64,000 nt of DNA, from the NCBI RefSeq assembly GCF_037975245.1, contig NC_092577.1:7715001-7779000 (forward strand), written 5' to 3'. This stretch comes from Apostichopus japonicus. Lineage: Eukaryota; Echinodermata; Holothuroidea; Aspidochirotida; Stichopodidae. The translations under genes and the position numbers were made by a program. This document shows, piece by piece, positions 48,090 through 60,739 of the stretch (the stretch's first letter is position 1; the number at the start of each line of letters is the position of its first letter). Under the pieces are notes generated by a model. That model did no database searches and was not told the DNA's origin. It saw only the letters and a list, made by a program, of their open reading frames with translations.

Positions 48090-48620
48090 GTTTTTATTCC
48101 TTGCCGAATGCCGAATGAAATAATGCGATGGTGATGGCGTGCATGTGTGTGTATGTGTGTGTGTATGTGACACTTTGGTTCCTAAACACAATATCTCAGG
48201 AAATCAAACATGCTTGAACTTAGTGTGTGGGTAGCCTTTAGTGAGTAGATGTTCGCATTTTTTTTCATGGAGGTCAAGGGTCATTTGAGAGATCACCGGA
48301 GGTTATAGGCAAAAAAAAAATTGTAAACACTGTATCTCAAGAAGTTAAAAATGCTTGAACTTTAAACTTAGACTGTTATTAGACCTACTGTAGAATAGCA
48401 AATCATCTCTATTGGTTTTCATGGAGGTCAAAGGTAATTTGGTGTCACCAGAGGACAAAGGCTGAAAACCATATGTATAAACTGGATATCTCAAGAAATG
48501 AAAGATGCTTGAACTTTGTTTGTTGGTAGCCTTTGGTGAGCAAAAGATCCCTTTTGTTTTTCATGGAGGTCAAATGTCGTTGAATGTCAAATGTTGTTAC
48601 AGTCGGAATAAATGTAATTA
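48090..48620. repeat. Short tandem repeat family with AGGTCA motifs
   Basis: Three ~140-150 bp units, each with an ATCTCA(A/G)GAA block, ATGCTTGAAC, GTAGCC and TTTTCATGGAGGTCAA. It is preceded by a (TG)n-like tract (48140-48170). The first unit holds a perfect AGGTCA-A-GGGTCA at 48271-48283. It resembles the 29-31 kb family in style but not in sequence. Confidence 0.7.
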
Positions 48621-48629
48621 TGCAGAAGT

Positions 48630-51600
48630 GACGTTTGCTTGACCTTCGAACCTCTTTGCATAGGCAAGCGTTACTTAACTCTGCAAGACTTGCCATTTGC
48701 TGAGCAGAAATTTTCTGCTCAGCAATTCAGCTCATTAGAAAATCTTGTATCTAAAGTTTCTTCTCATATTGGCAAGGAATCACTAAGTCACGTGACTTTC
48801 TGGTTTGCATTGCGTTTATAGTTGTATGTAGTACTGTATGTGGTACTACTACTCCGTATGTAGAGTACTGGTTAGAATTGAAATCTAAATCATTCTACCT
48901 ATGAGTTTATTTTGTTATCATCAAACAGTATATTGCTCCCAAATTTCTCAAAGAACAGTTTGTTATTCAACTGTTGAAGTACCCCTCTCGTCTCCCTTAG
49001 GCCTGGAACGACTTGTCTGTTTGTTTGATGTTGTTAGTATTTGCATACAATGTAATAGTTGTACACACTTTCCAAAGTACACACTAAGCCTAAATTTCAC
49101 TAGATGTAAGATGAAACATGTGACCCACAGCATGGAGACATATCACGTGCTCTGTAACATCACAACTGTATATCACTTAAACGGGAGATGATTGTCACAT
49201 GGTAATGTCTTCAAGTTTAGTGGAATCACTAGGGATGGGAGGGGTGAGGTGTGATGGTTATAACGGTGTATGTTCTAACTTTCCTAACATTCAGCACATA
49301 TCCCTGTACACGCAGTAGTTTAGTATCATGAAATTTGGCGTCGTGGAGTGTTCTTGAGACGTTAATTATTAATAACCCAAATTAAAGGTGATATTCGTTG
49401 CACCGACAGGCTGAATATATTGAGTGTCAATGTAAGGTGTGTGAGTCGGGAGGGTGGCTGTTGGGGGTGCATTGTCACATCTTCCTTAGTTCACTTGTTA
49501 TATCAGGGAATTACATTTTGTAACATTCTTCAGTGTCGACGACACCAGCTCCACTCATCTGCAATTGTACTTTATGGCATTACTGAGTCATTCGGCTGGA
49601 TCCTTTGTTAGCGAAACAATACGATTTAATCAAACGATCGATTTTAAATTAAATTCATATTCTCAGTTTTCGTTTGGTGTCGACATATCTAGGTACACGT
49701 CAACAATTCGTGATAAACGTTTCAATTTCGATAATAATCGCAAGTTTGTGATATCAGTCTAAATGTTCTATAAAAAATTAAAAATATCAGAAATTAAACC
49801 ACACAATTGCAACATGTTAAGTCATTTTTTATTTCGGGAATCATAGTCGAAAGTCGAGATAAGCAGAGTAAATTCGACAAAGCATCTGTGAACATAATTT
49901 TCTGTAATCAATGTTCCTTCTGAGCCACCGTAATACCCTTACAAATTATATCGCGTACTTTGTAATAACAGTCGGAGCAGATGTTGCCACCTGGTACAGC
50001 TAAAACCAACAAAACGAAAAAAAAATGAAACCTAGACAATGATGTTTTATATACATAATGTATACCTCTATCATTCCAGTTTGATACTTTCAGAGGGTAG
50101 CAGACAAATATTTGAGGACCTATTCCCTCTCGTAGCTACTCCTCTGCACCTCCCCTGCCCTCCTTTGTGGTACAAGATTAGTTTCTGTACAGAATAGTTA
50201 ATTTCATGATTTTGTATTAACGCTATATTTTCGTATCAAGAGAGAGTAAAAGTGCTTGTTTTACACTGAAGTTTAGTTGCTGCCCATAGTATATGACTAC
50301 TCTTGTAGAAAAGCGTTCTCTCCATAGCATTGTAACAAGATCTCACTAGAAAAAAAGAAAAAACACACACAGGACCGCAACACTTGACAAAGATGCCTTA
50401 CTGAGCATTGGTCGTTGATTTCCAGAAGGCTTACAGCTGTTACGTTGTTACGCTTGACTTGTGACTTGAGTTACAATAAAATCAAATGACTTGAGCAAAA
50501 GACTTGTGAATTGACTTAAAAAATCATTGGCTTGTTGAAAACAATGTGATAAACTCATCTCAAATTTCAGCTAACAGTAACATTTAAATCAATAAAGTAT
50601 CATTCATTGTAACTTGATGATAATTATTGAAGCAACAAATGTTTTTCAGCAGCATAATCCAGTGATCTTGCAGAAATAAAACGAAACCTGTTTTCACCTG
50701 CTAGTCTACATATCAGAATATGAGAAAAGGGGAGTTTTCAAACAGGTCTTCCCGTTTTGTATTTGTGTTTTTTCCTTCTTAATATGAACTTTCTTCTTTT
50801 CGTATTTAATATGAATTTTCTTCTTTTCCTATCTATCTATCGTTATCATAAACTTATTATATTTATATTAATATATTTTTTCACATCTAACCTACCTTTC
50901 ATAATCAGGAACTATGCTTGCCTATGGTTATCGCTATTTACTTAGCCTGCAAAACAAACTAAATTTAGAATGTACTTTACTACCGTTGTATGACAGTCAC
51001 TGTTTACACAACAAACAAATATAAAGATCAAAGATAAAGAAGTGTATCCCGTGGTATCGTATAACTGTTTCATATTTAGTTGATATTATCATTATTACGA
51101 TATATGGCTATATCTTTTCAAATTGAAGATAAGATGTTTCACTTCCATTACATACTACATTATCTGGTTTTAAAAAGATGGATAACGAAGATGTATTTTA
51201 TTCTCACTGGGAAAAGAGAAACATATTTTAGATGCGTCCCGAGGAAATTTTTAGGGCAGCTTTAAAGGGCCATCAAGAAATCTTGTTTCTATATTATAAA
51301 TTGGCATTTTCTAAAACAGATAACAAAATAATATTCCGGAGCTAACAGCATCGATTAATTTCATTATGTTCATCTAAACGGCATATGATACAAACTTGAT
51401 ACACCCAAGCAGCATAAGTCACGTACACGGATGTCGTTTGTGGAAGGTAAAGTTTACATCCAATCTGCATAAAGAAAAACCTACAAATAACTAGAACAAC
51501 TGTATTTGTAAACAAATACGTGGTATTGTAGTGCGCGGTGAAGTTGACAGTTAGTTGTTGATATTCAATGGAGGGGTCTTTGATACTGCAAACCTTTTGA

Positions 51601-53940
51601 AGTTATTTCGGTTACGAATAAGCCAGTTCGGCGTTTGTTCCTTTGACGTAGACCAAAGCTAGGCTTTATTTCTAAAAAGTACTCTAGCCATGCGCCGACA
51701 ATATAAACGAAGAAAGTGATATCTAAAACCATCACAAATTAACCGGATAACCAAGCCCATTAACGGTTGTCAATCACGACGTACATCTGTTCCGGACGTG
51801 ACAGAGAATATCCAGTCCTGGACACTGATTGGTCAAATTGAACAACATGTTAACGTTACTGTAATCTCGTCATAGAAATTCAACTAGGAAGAATGCACAG
51901 TTTTTCGGCGTTTGTTTAAGCAGTGAAACCTTGAAATAAGTGAGGGCGCTTTGTGGTGTACGGCAAAAAGCCAGAACATTCGTAAATCTTTACATATGCA
52001 TTGTACATTCGACTTTGAAACTGAATTTGATTATAACTGCTTTTTCTGAAAGAGTAGGTGTACTTTGCACAACAGAGACATGTTATGGCGACCAGAGTGG
52101 TAAGTACTATACTATTGATTTAAGAACCAACTTTCTTGCCTCTCTAATGACTCGCGTAAGTGGGGTGTTTGTGCAACTTTTAATGTCTGGAAAGGGTAAA
52201 TTCCGGTATCTGAGAGGCACAGTTTTCTTGCTTGTATTATTTTAGTGCTACACTCAAATAGTGACTGAGCCTAGTTGTCCCTTAACAATGCCGTGAAAAA
52301 GCAACCCTCTCGCCTCCGCACCCTCTTCCCACACACCTATTTTTGTGTAATACTTCCATATTAGTCTGTGCATGCATTTATCAGCTAAATGTTAATGTTG
52401 CAAAGTGGGTAGTAGCATATTTTCCTAATATTGAATTGCTAATGATAACCCCAGGACATCGTAACCGTCATCCAATGTTATTCTGGCATGTGGATCTATC
52501 GTTAGGGATACAGTTTTAAGTAAAATGAGGTGTTACATTGTTTTTTAATTAGGCTTTAGTTACATCGCATCCGAAAGGACATCTGTCACCGGTCGAGGGC
52601 CTATGCTAACTATATCCAGGGTCCAGTGAATAACAATACAGCAGCTGAACAGACGACACTAGTAAAGTAATTATATTCCTATGTATTTGCTTTTACTATC
52701 CCTTCCTAAGAATTACCCGTGAAACTACAGTCAATTGCCACATTTTTGGCACCCAAATGCGGCATTCTCCCTACCTCAATATTTATGATCCTCGCCTAGT
52801 TAGCGAAATTTTACGAACATACAGTGATTTACACCGAATGCCTAATGTACGATTACTCTAACAAAAACAATGTAGGTATAGTCTCTCATTGCACTGTAAC
52901 ACTCTCCTGTCTATAAAAAAAACGGCTTGGTCGATTTCCTGGCCCTAGTTCATCATCCAAAAAACGTAATATACGCCATATACGTACGGAGCCGCTAGCT
53001 GTGGAAACTAACAATGACTTTGTAGTATATAATGCCATGACATTACGGGCTAGATGTTCGTACCCGAGATCACCAAATAACACCGAGTCGTCGCGGATAA
53101 ATACGATTAACATTTGTTGCTTGCAACATTTTTGCAGGATGTTTTTTAACTCAAATGCGTTCAAACGTTACCTATCTTGTCGAGAATAATGAAACCAAAG
53201 TAGAGAATTTTACGTATTGTTTACAAGAAGTATGCTACTCAAGGATATCTATTTCTTTACGTGTGCAGAATTAACTGTCCTCCGCCACAGTTCTTTGCAA
53301 ATCTGGGTCTGGATTTTTTCTTGCGTAGCCAACCTGCGAATTTGAGATTGCTATGAAGAATGTATGTTGAGCTGGCATATACCAGCCAGCCATGTAGATG
53401 ATTGAGCGGACGAGTAATCCCAATATTGTAGCGCGCGAGCGCACTACAATAAATATGACTCTACCCCTGTACTTCCACCAGGGCCCCTGATGATCAACTA
53501 AACACCACTTCTGTCACCCCGTTCCAACCTCGCAACCCCTTATGCAAAATACATAATTCACTCATGTGTTTCGCGGCCAGTTCTAAAGCGATGCCGTTTA
53601 ATTAATATGTTTTTATGTGGAAATAAATATTTGTTTGTTCTGGTTGTAAATCAAAAGCAAACGTCGAAAAAAATGTGTAATAAGAATTTTGTAAAACCAG
53701 AGACTAACTTAAAGGATAATTTTAGGCACTTGAAATGTTATATGGAAATGTTGTTGAACATTAAAACACACTACTGATAGTCCAGGTTGAATGCCTATAA
53801 CACTTTTACTTTTATATAAATGAATAAAAGTAAACAAGTGAAATTCCATGAATTAAAGTGACCTTACAACGTACCTTAATTCTGTAGACTGTAAGTTCCT
53901 CAGATACAACTCAAAACTCATTAGAAAACAACACTTTTAT
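48630..53940. other. Noncoding stretch between the foldback element and the 28-bp minisatellite
   Basis: No recognised gene. The 92-codon minus-strand frame at 52886-53164 is the most protein-like (FIRDDSVLFGDLGYEHLAR) but has no splice support or family. Confidence 0.4.
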
Positions 53941-53944
53941 GGCT

Positions 53945-54815
53945 AATAAAGGATATGTCTACCCTAGATTACAATGAGGGATATGCCTACCCTAGATTAC
54001 AATAAGGGATATGCCTCCCTAGATTACGATAACGGATATGCCTACCCTAGATTACAATAAGGAATATGTATACCCTAGATTACTATGAGGGGTATGTCTA
54101 CCCTAGTATTCAATAAGGGATATATCAACCCTAGATTATAATAAGGGATACGTCTACCCTAGATTAGAATAAGGGAAACGTCTACCCTCGATGACAATAA
54201 GGGATATGTGTACCCTAGATAACAATTAGGGATATATCTACCCTAGATTACAAAAAGGGATATGTCTACCCAAGATTATGATAAGGGATATGTCCACCCT
54301 AGATTACAATATGGGATATGTCCACCCTAGATTACAATAAGGGATATGTGTACCCTAGATAATAATAAGGGATATGTCCACCCTAGATTACAATAAGGGA
54401 TATGTGTACCATAGATTGCAATTATGGATATGTTTACCCTAGATTACAATAAGGGATATGCCTACCCTAGTTTACAATAAGGGATATATCTACCCCAGAT
54501 TACAATAAGGAATATGTGTACTCAATATTACAATAAGGGATATGTCTATCCCTAGATTACAATACGGGATACTTCTACCCCAAATTACAATAAGTGATAT
54601 GTCTATCCCTAGATTACAATAAGGGATATGTGTACCCTAGATTACAATAAGGGATAGGTGTACCCTAGATTACAATAAGGGATAGGTGTACCCTACATTA
54701 CAATAAGGGATATGTCTACCCTAGATTACAATAAGGGATACGTCTACCCTAGATTACAATAAGGGATATGTCTACCCTAAATTACTACAAGGGACATGTT
54801 TACCCTAAATTTCAA
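53945..54815. repeat. 28-bp minisatellite
   Basis: About 30 tandem copies of a 28-bp unit centred on GGGATATGTCTACCCTAGAT plus TACAATAA. Variants (CCACCC, GTGTACCC, GGATAGGTG) are mixed through the array. Each unit has an AGGG/CCCT inverted pair that could form a small stem. It is unrelated to the 30-bp unit and lies ~1 kb past the NACHT exon donor. Confidence 0.9.
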
Positions 54816-55743
54816 ATTCTGCCTAGAGTTACCCTTGAAGACAATATTTTACTGATAAGGTATACATTAGCCTGTTTTACCGCCATGCAGTGTCCAATAC
54901 GTTGAAAGGAACACCCAACTTCAAGAAAACACTAATTTCTAAATGTTTAAAACTATATACCCTATCAACCTTCCTGCAGCGTCAATTTCCACATATTCAT
55001 ACGAAAACTCGAATATATCGTGGAATCAATCTACACTGTTACTTTGTTCTTTGTGATTGAGTGTTGTGTAGCATTTCAGTTAAAATCATTCTTTTCACCT
55101 CTACTACAGGTTTCACATAACTAACGGGGAATGGCACGGTACGGTATTGAATCTTATGTTCCTTTCCACGTTTTGTAGGAAGGCCATGGTGAGAAGTGAA
55201 TAAAGCAAATTGTTTGTACGGGCTTGTGTATATTCGATCAGTTATCTCTCAGTTGTGGCGTTTATTGCATTAACTCTTTGACTCTTTAATGGAGTTTACA
55301 GTTTGGTTTCCTTTACATATTTTAGATATCTAAATGGTGTATTTACGAACGGATAGAACGCTGTCTGTCAGATACATTATCTGAGACATGTATTTCAGTA
55401 GACTTAATTCTTGAACTATCTTTGCTTATACTTCTAATTTGTTTGAATGATATCTCATAACGAACAGTCATCGACGAAACAAGATTTATATGATACAAAA
55501 CAATACATTGATAATTTGTGACTTTCTCGTGGCGGGCTGTGTAGTTTAATGTAATATACACTTATTTAGATATGTTTGTCGCTGAATTTAATGTAAACAT
55601 TTATGAAGTGGATTTTTTTTTCTAATTATGTTTTTGATATTGATTTTTTGTATATTTAGTTAATCAAGCAACTTCAAGCTCTTTTGGTATAGTTGAAAGA
55701 AACTAACGTAACAAAACTGTTTTCATATGATGAACATACTTAC

Positions 55744-57263
55744 ATCAAATCTAGATGCAATCTCCAAGAGCTGGAAGGTGGATCTCTGAAGAAGCTTGCT
55801 GTGGTTGTAACTGATTGCAACCTCTATTGAACACAGATCCATGACGGTGTCCTTGATTCCATCTACCTCACCAGTTTGTTCCAGGATGCAGAGGATGGCA
55901 AACTTATCACCGTCTTTCCTGCTCTGCAAGTATTTTATTATTCTCTTCCCAACTGCTGAGCTAATCCCACAGGTGAATCGATAGAGGTACTGAAGATTAA
56001 ATGGATCCACTTTATCAAGAACATTCTTCAGCTCAGATGCGTTTCTTGTAGCAGCTACAACTTCTACCAGTCTAAAAGACGCAAACCATTCACAGAATAG
56101 TTGATGGTAGAACCTTACTTCAGTCATTGTCTGTATGTCTGTAGCAGAAGTCTGTTCGTTTGTCACAGCAGACACTTCTTCCTCTACCAAGATACCAACT
56201 GCAATATAATGTTGACAAAACCCTTGACCAAGTCGTGTACAGAGTCCATCTTTACGCCATGATAACTGTTGGTTTTCACCGCAGAGACCTTCAAATGCTA
56301 CTTTACTAAGTTCCTTGTATTTGACAGCATACTCAATATGATACGCCTTTGCACTTTTAGCCAATGATTTGTTACTAAGATGACTATGGAAGCATTGGAT
56401 CATGTAACTAAAGAACTCAGTGACTGACTTGAATTTCTGAAAATGTGTCTTTTCGTGGGTCATGTGAGAAAACATGACAAAGATCAGGGGAACTTGACAT
56501 AAGTCATCCAGGATCGGGTTTGCTTGTAAAGCGCGCTTAATTATAGCAACGCTTTCGTCATCTTCCCCAGTAACAGCCTTGCGAATGTACTGGTCACGTG
56601 CTTTTGCGTCAAAACCAACTAACCGCACTCTCTTTGTGTTTGCTTTGTCATAGTCCTTCGGAAGATATCTGGTTGTCAGGGTAACATCAATATTCCCAAA
56701 CAGATTGCTGGAAATGATACGTCCTACGTCACTTCCGGTAGCTCCATCCCTATCAGGAAACTCATCATACCCGTCCAGGAGTACCTTAACAGAAGAACAG
56801 CTTTCAATGATATCTTTAATATCAGAAGATTTGATTCGAGGATCGCTAGGTGCTAAGAACAGCTTAATTGCTTGATAGATAGATATCTTGCTGTTCAGTT
56901 GCCTCAACCGGAGAAGAATTAGAATCTCTACGTCCTTAAAAGGTGAATCCTTGACTTCATTGCACCAATCATAGGCGAGCTGTAGGGTTACTGTTGACTT
57001 ACCATACCCGGCTTCTGCTTCTATGATGCGCCGTTTGGCTTTCATACGAGGGTCTGTGTAGATATCTTTGTACGAGTCCACACGTACCCATGGTCCTTCT
57101 ATCTCCTTCGTCGCTCCTTTAACAATGTAGATCTCTGTACCGCCCTCAACAAATACCTTGTCAACACAATATAGTCTGTCCTTGATGTACGGTATGGGCT
57201 GGATTGCGTCATATTGTAGTTTATACCTTCTCTTCAGAGAACTGATGAGTATGCTCTTTTTGT
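55744..57263 (-). CDS. NACHT-domain exon of a NOD-like receptor (NLR)
   Basis: Large single exon, 1520 bp, open throughout on the minus strand. It would encode the nucleotide-binding oligomerisation core of a cytosolic innate-immune receptor. The acceptor is a TTTTTCAG at 57264-57271 and the donor is GAT followed by GTAAGTATG (intron from 55743). Reading starts with two bases of a split codon and ends in phase 0. The first ~65 residues carry the pre-NACHT block typical of invertebrate NLRs (LKRRYKLQYDAIQPIPYI, then YCVDKVFVEGG). The P-loop follows as AEAGYGKST, with Ala where Gx4GKS usually has its first Gly. Walker B is VLLDGYDEF and the sensor-1-like motif is TLTTRYLPKDYD. The winged-helix/superhelical part follows, ending ASRFD. 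There is no in-frame ATG near the 5' edge, so this is an internal exon. Homology is from family knowledge; no search was run. Confidence 0.9.
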
Positions 57264-58922
57264 CTGAAAAATGGCAAAATTTGGTTTGTAAACATTACTA
57301 TTTGTTCAATAAAATTGGAACGTGTAAGTGCGCATATATAAACTGGAAACAATCATGGCGTGTAATATGTTTTAAGTCGCTGTGAACGACAAAAAAATAT
57401 ACCAGTAAAATTAGAGTAATATGCAATTTTATATTGCTTTATGTGCGTTCATATCGACATATAACAGTTCCAATCGGTTAGGTCAAATGAATAAGGTAGA
57501 AACTAAACAATGAAAACAATAAAAAAAAGTCACGTTGAACTCCCGGTCATACACTGTAAGAGTAATCACAATGCTGAGGCCTAAATCCTTATCAATATTT
57601 ATTTTGAACATCAGCTCCCTTATGCTTAAGTTACTAATACAAAACTATGTAGGCTAATTACAACAAACCTTGCACTGTAAGGCGCTCCATCGATTTTGAC
57701 GTCACAACAACTTTCGTGACTGGTAGGCGGGATCAACTTGGGTCTTCACTTTTCTTTTCCGTTTAGTGATATTATCCATAATTATCTATCAAAGCGATGA
57801 TCTGTTGAATATATATTGATACAGAATGCATGGTTAAAACTAACTGAACAAATTATCATCAATCAATGTACAATTACATAAGTCAACATAACCAGTCACT
57901 TTACTAAGAGGTCTCTGGCTCGACAAAGATTACATCAAAGTGAATCTCTCCTTATCTCTTATTAACTGTTTACTGTTTACACAAAACCTCGACCTTTGAA
58001 GTAAACTTATAATAACCCACCGTGAAAAAAATATTTAACTTTCTGGTTTGTTATCAATATTCGTGATATCCTTTAAGAATGTCACTTACAGGTCGTCATT
58101 TTAGATGGCGGGCTTCACAATTATTGCGAGGCTCTCTCTTAATCGTAGATACAACGGTTATTCATTTGCATGCTAAAGAATCTGTTTGAGTTAATTTTTA
58201 TTATTTTATCGATACTAATCGATAATGACATCAGATAAAAGTGTACGTCATACTTTTGACTATAGTAAAGACTCATTGCAACAAGTGAGGTTTAAATCTC
58301 TTCTCTTTTTATAAACATTTTCCAGTTTGGTCTTTAAATGTGTATAATGTAGAAGTACAAAGCGCACACGTGACGAAATATAAACGTTGAGGATCAAATC
58401 AAATTTAGTAATTATTCCCTCAGTAACCTTTATTTGATGAAATTAGAGAGAAAGTTGACACACTGTTATCAATACACACTCTTGTGTATAGTATTAGCCT
58501 ACCAGGTTAAAATTGTTAGCCTAAGTTAAAGTGCTGCTTTTAGCGGCACGACTGAGACTCGGGCAGAACAAAAAATTGTAAAGGTCATTTCATAAGCTAT
58601 AATAGTTTGAATCTCACATGATTTATATTTTTCTAATAAGTTTAGTAAAATAACATTTACCATGTATCGTTCTGTTCACCCTGATCAAGGAAACATAACA
58701 GTCACGTGATTACTATCATACAAAAAAAATCTTAAAAATCAGTTAAATTCTTAAACTTAATCTGCTTATTCTTTTGTTTCACCATTCTTCCTAATTATTA
58801 GGATGTTTGTAGAGTTTAAGAATACTGTAATGTTTCACCGTGGTTTTACTGACAAGAACCACATTCCCACCGGGTAATCCTTTTTAAGTTTTTCAATGTT
58901 CTCTTTACTTTCTCTTTACTTC

Positions 58923-58924
<2 letters not shown>
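57264..58924. other. Intron or upstream sequence of the NACHT exon
   Basis: AT-rich, with no exon or repeat recognised. If the candidate exon at 63148-63212 is real, this is part of a 5.9 kb intron. Confidence 0.45.

Positions 58925-59015
<91 letters not shown>
58925..59015. repeat. (TA)n microsatellite at the 3' end of Penelope-like fragment A
   Basis: About 91 bp of pure TA, directly joined to the fragment's 3' end (read on the minus strand as TTAAAGGGT then TA repeats). Confidence 0.95.
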
Positions 59016-59016
<1 letters not shown>

Positions 59017-59130
59017 CCCTTTAACAAAGTGAGCAAAAAGACTACTAAAACTGTAAACAGCGAACGAACAAATATAAAATGGTTCAATGCACACACATGA
59101 AAGAAGCGAAAAGTAGCAGGGTAAAAGGAC

Positions 59131-59932
59131 TTACAACAAATCGAATTTAGAGTTCAAACCATAAGGGGATAAGGTGCCAAGTGGGAAAATTAGTCTATTT
59201 TCGGATTTAAGACGATCGATATCAGTGCCTCTGGAAGACAGAGCACACGTAACTGAAAAGTCAGTGATCTTACAGGGGGGGGGGGGGGAAATTGAAGTGA
59301 GAGGCGACAGGGTAACCAGGAAACTTGGATTTGATGGAGCGTAAGTGTTCGGTAATACGATCTGCCAGTCTTCGCTTGGTTTCACCTATGTAAAGTAAAT
59401 TACAACGTTTACATATGATAACATAAATTACAATAGTGGAAATACAAGGAAAGTGATGTTTAATTATAAAAGAGTTTTTAGGGCCAGTGATACGAAGCAT
59501 AGTATTTGAGGTGACATATTTGCAGGTATTACATCTACTACGGTTACAAGGGTAGGTGCCGGGAGTGTCGACAGGGATGGGCTGAGGATGCGATGCCCTC
59601 ACCAAATGATCCGCCAGGTTGTTCAGTCGCTTGTAAGCTGTAATCGGCATCTCCGTGAAAACTTCCTTGGTGGTGGGGTCACGTGTGAGAGTTTTGAAGT
59701 TCCTATATACGGTGTGGCGAATGTGTTGTGATAAGGGATGGAAAGGAAGTGTGAGGGGAATGCGGTCGGTGTTAGTGACGTCGTTGGTGGGTTCCAGAGT
59801 CGATTCTCGGCTGATGAGGTTAATGCGTTGATTGGCGGTGGTTATAACTGAGGGAGGGTATCCCCGAGATCGGAAGAAACCATTGAACATAGAAGCTGCG
59901 TTGTCGAAGTCAGCTTCCTTGGAGCAGATTCG

Positions 59933-59934
<2 letters not shown>
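59131..59934 (-). pseudogene. Penelope-like RT C-terminus plus GIY-YIG endonuclease, frameshifted (fragment A)
   Basis: Starts at the (TA)n edge with [18 protein letters not shown] and RSRGYP, a block found late in Penelope-like reverse transcriptases. A linker (YRNFKTLTRD, LADHLVRAS) and a Cys cluster (CNRSRCNTC) follow. The GIY-YIG domain comes next: VIYVIICKRCNLLYIGET, then RITEH, then VASHFN. A run of 14 Gs on the plus strand at about 59275-59288 shifts the frame. The C-terminal tail (ENRLIFPLGTLSPYGLNSKF) continues in another frame to a stop near 59134. The protein would cut DNA to prime reverse transcription. No RT palm motif remains, so the copy is 5'-truncated and cannot move by itself. 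Confidence 0.75.

Positions 59935-60028
<94 letters not shown>
59934..60028. repeat. (TA)n microsatellite between Penelope-like fragments A and B
   Basis: About 95 bp of TA with one G at 59992. It forms the 5' break of fragment A and the 3' end of fragment B. Confidence 0.95.
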
Positions 60029-60031
<3 letters not shown>

Positions 60032-60209
60032 AGGAAGGATCAGGACTGCAAGAAGAGTGATCTATGTTATAAAAACAGAGCCTAAACATATAAGTAAATG
60101 CCTTGGTAAATACAGCTGTTACTCGGAGTTTCACGCCCTTAGGGTGGCGATCGTCAGACAACTGAACAAATACTCGCTGCGCGGATATATTCTGTGGGGA
60201 ACACGAACC

Positions 60210-60725
60210 CTATTTCTTACGTGCACGGTTCATTGGTTTGAGCCTATTGTGGCGACACTTGGAGATGAATTCAGATCTCTTATTGAGTAAATGCGGGTTT
60301 TTGGACAGGAGGATACAAAGCTTCTCATCAATACAGAGGTTACATTGACCGTATCTACGCATGCTGGTATTGGAATGCTTAAGTACGCTCCACTCAATAA
60401 CGAAGGGGGCACCCTTACGCTTCAGGTCCCATATATGTTTGGAAAGCTCTGTTTCTTTCTCGTAACGCTCATGTCGGAAGGACTTACTGTGGTTACTGTA
60501 CCTTTGCTTAAAGGGGCCACTCGATAGCCCTATGTATGATTTGGTGTCATCACCAGTAGTAACATCGGCCCTATATATTACACTGCTCACCAAGCAATTC
60601 CTGTTGAGGGGGCAATTAAGTTTTTCTCTACAATTGCATATGCGTTGAGCCTGCTGCGGTTTAAGCTCGTTTTGTGATAAAAGCCGGTTATTATGGCTCT
60701 TGATGATTGATCGCATATTGCCGGT
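60210..60725 (-). pseudogene. GIY-YIG endonuclease fragment of a second retroelement family (fragment B)
   Basis: The minus-strand frame carries NMRSIIKSHNNRLLS, a Cys-rich block (CNCREKLNCPLNRNC), then VIYRADVTT and SYIGLSSGPFKQRYSNH (GIY-YIG core). SKHIWDLK, CNLCIDEKLCIL and LLNKRSEFISKCRH follow. This is the C-terminal endonuclease typical of a distinct Penelope-like lineage common in aquatic invertebrates. The stop is near 60210, followed by ~180 bp of 3' sequence ending at the (TA)n tract at 60028. The 5' side is truncated where fragment C begins on the other strand. The frame continues past 60725 to 60863 only as antisense of fragment C. Confidence 0.7.
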
Positions 60726-60739
60726 TATTATGGCTGTTG

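Noticed and set aside
52886-53164. 92-codon minus-strand frame as an NLR effector-domain exon
   Set aside because: Somewhat protein-like, but lies on the wrong side of the NACHT exon for an N-terminal domain and has no convincing splice borders or known motif.
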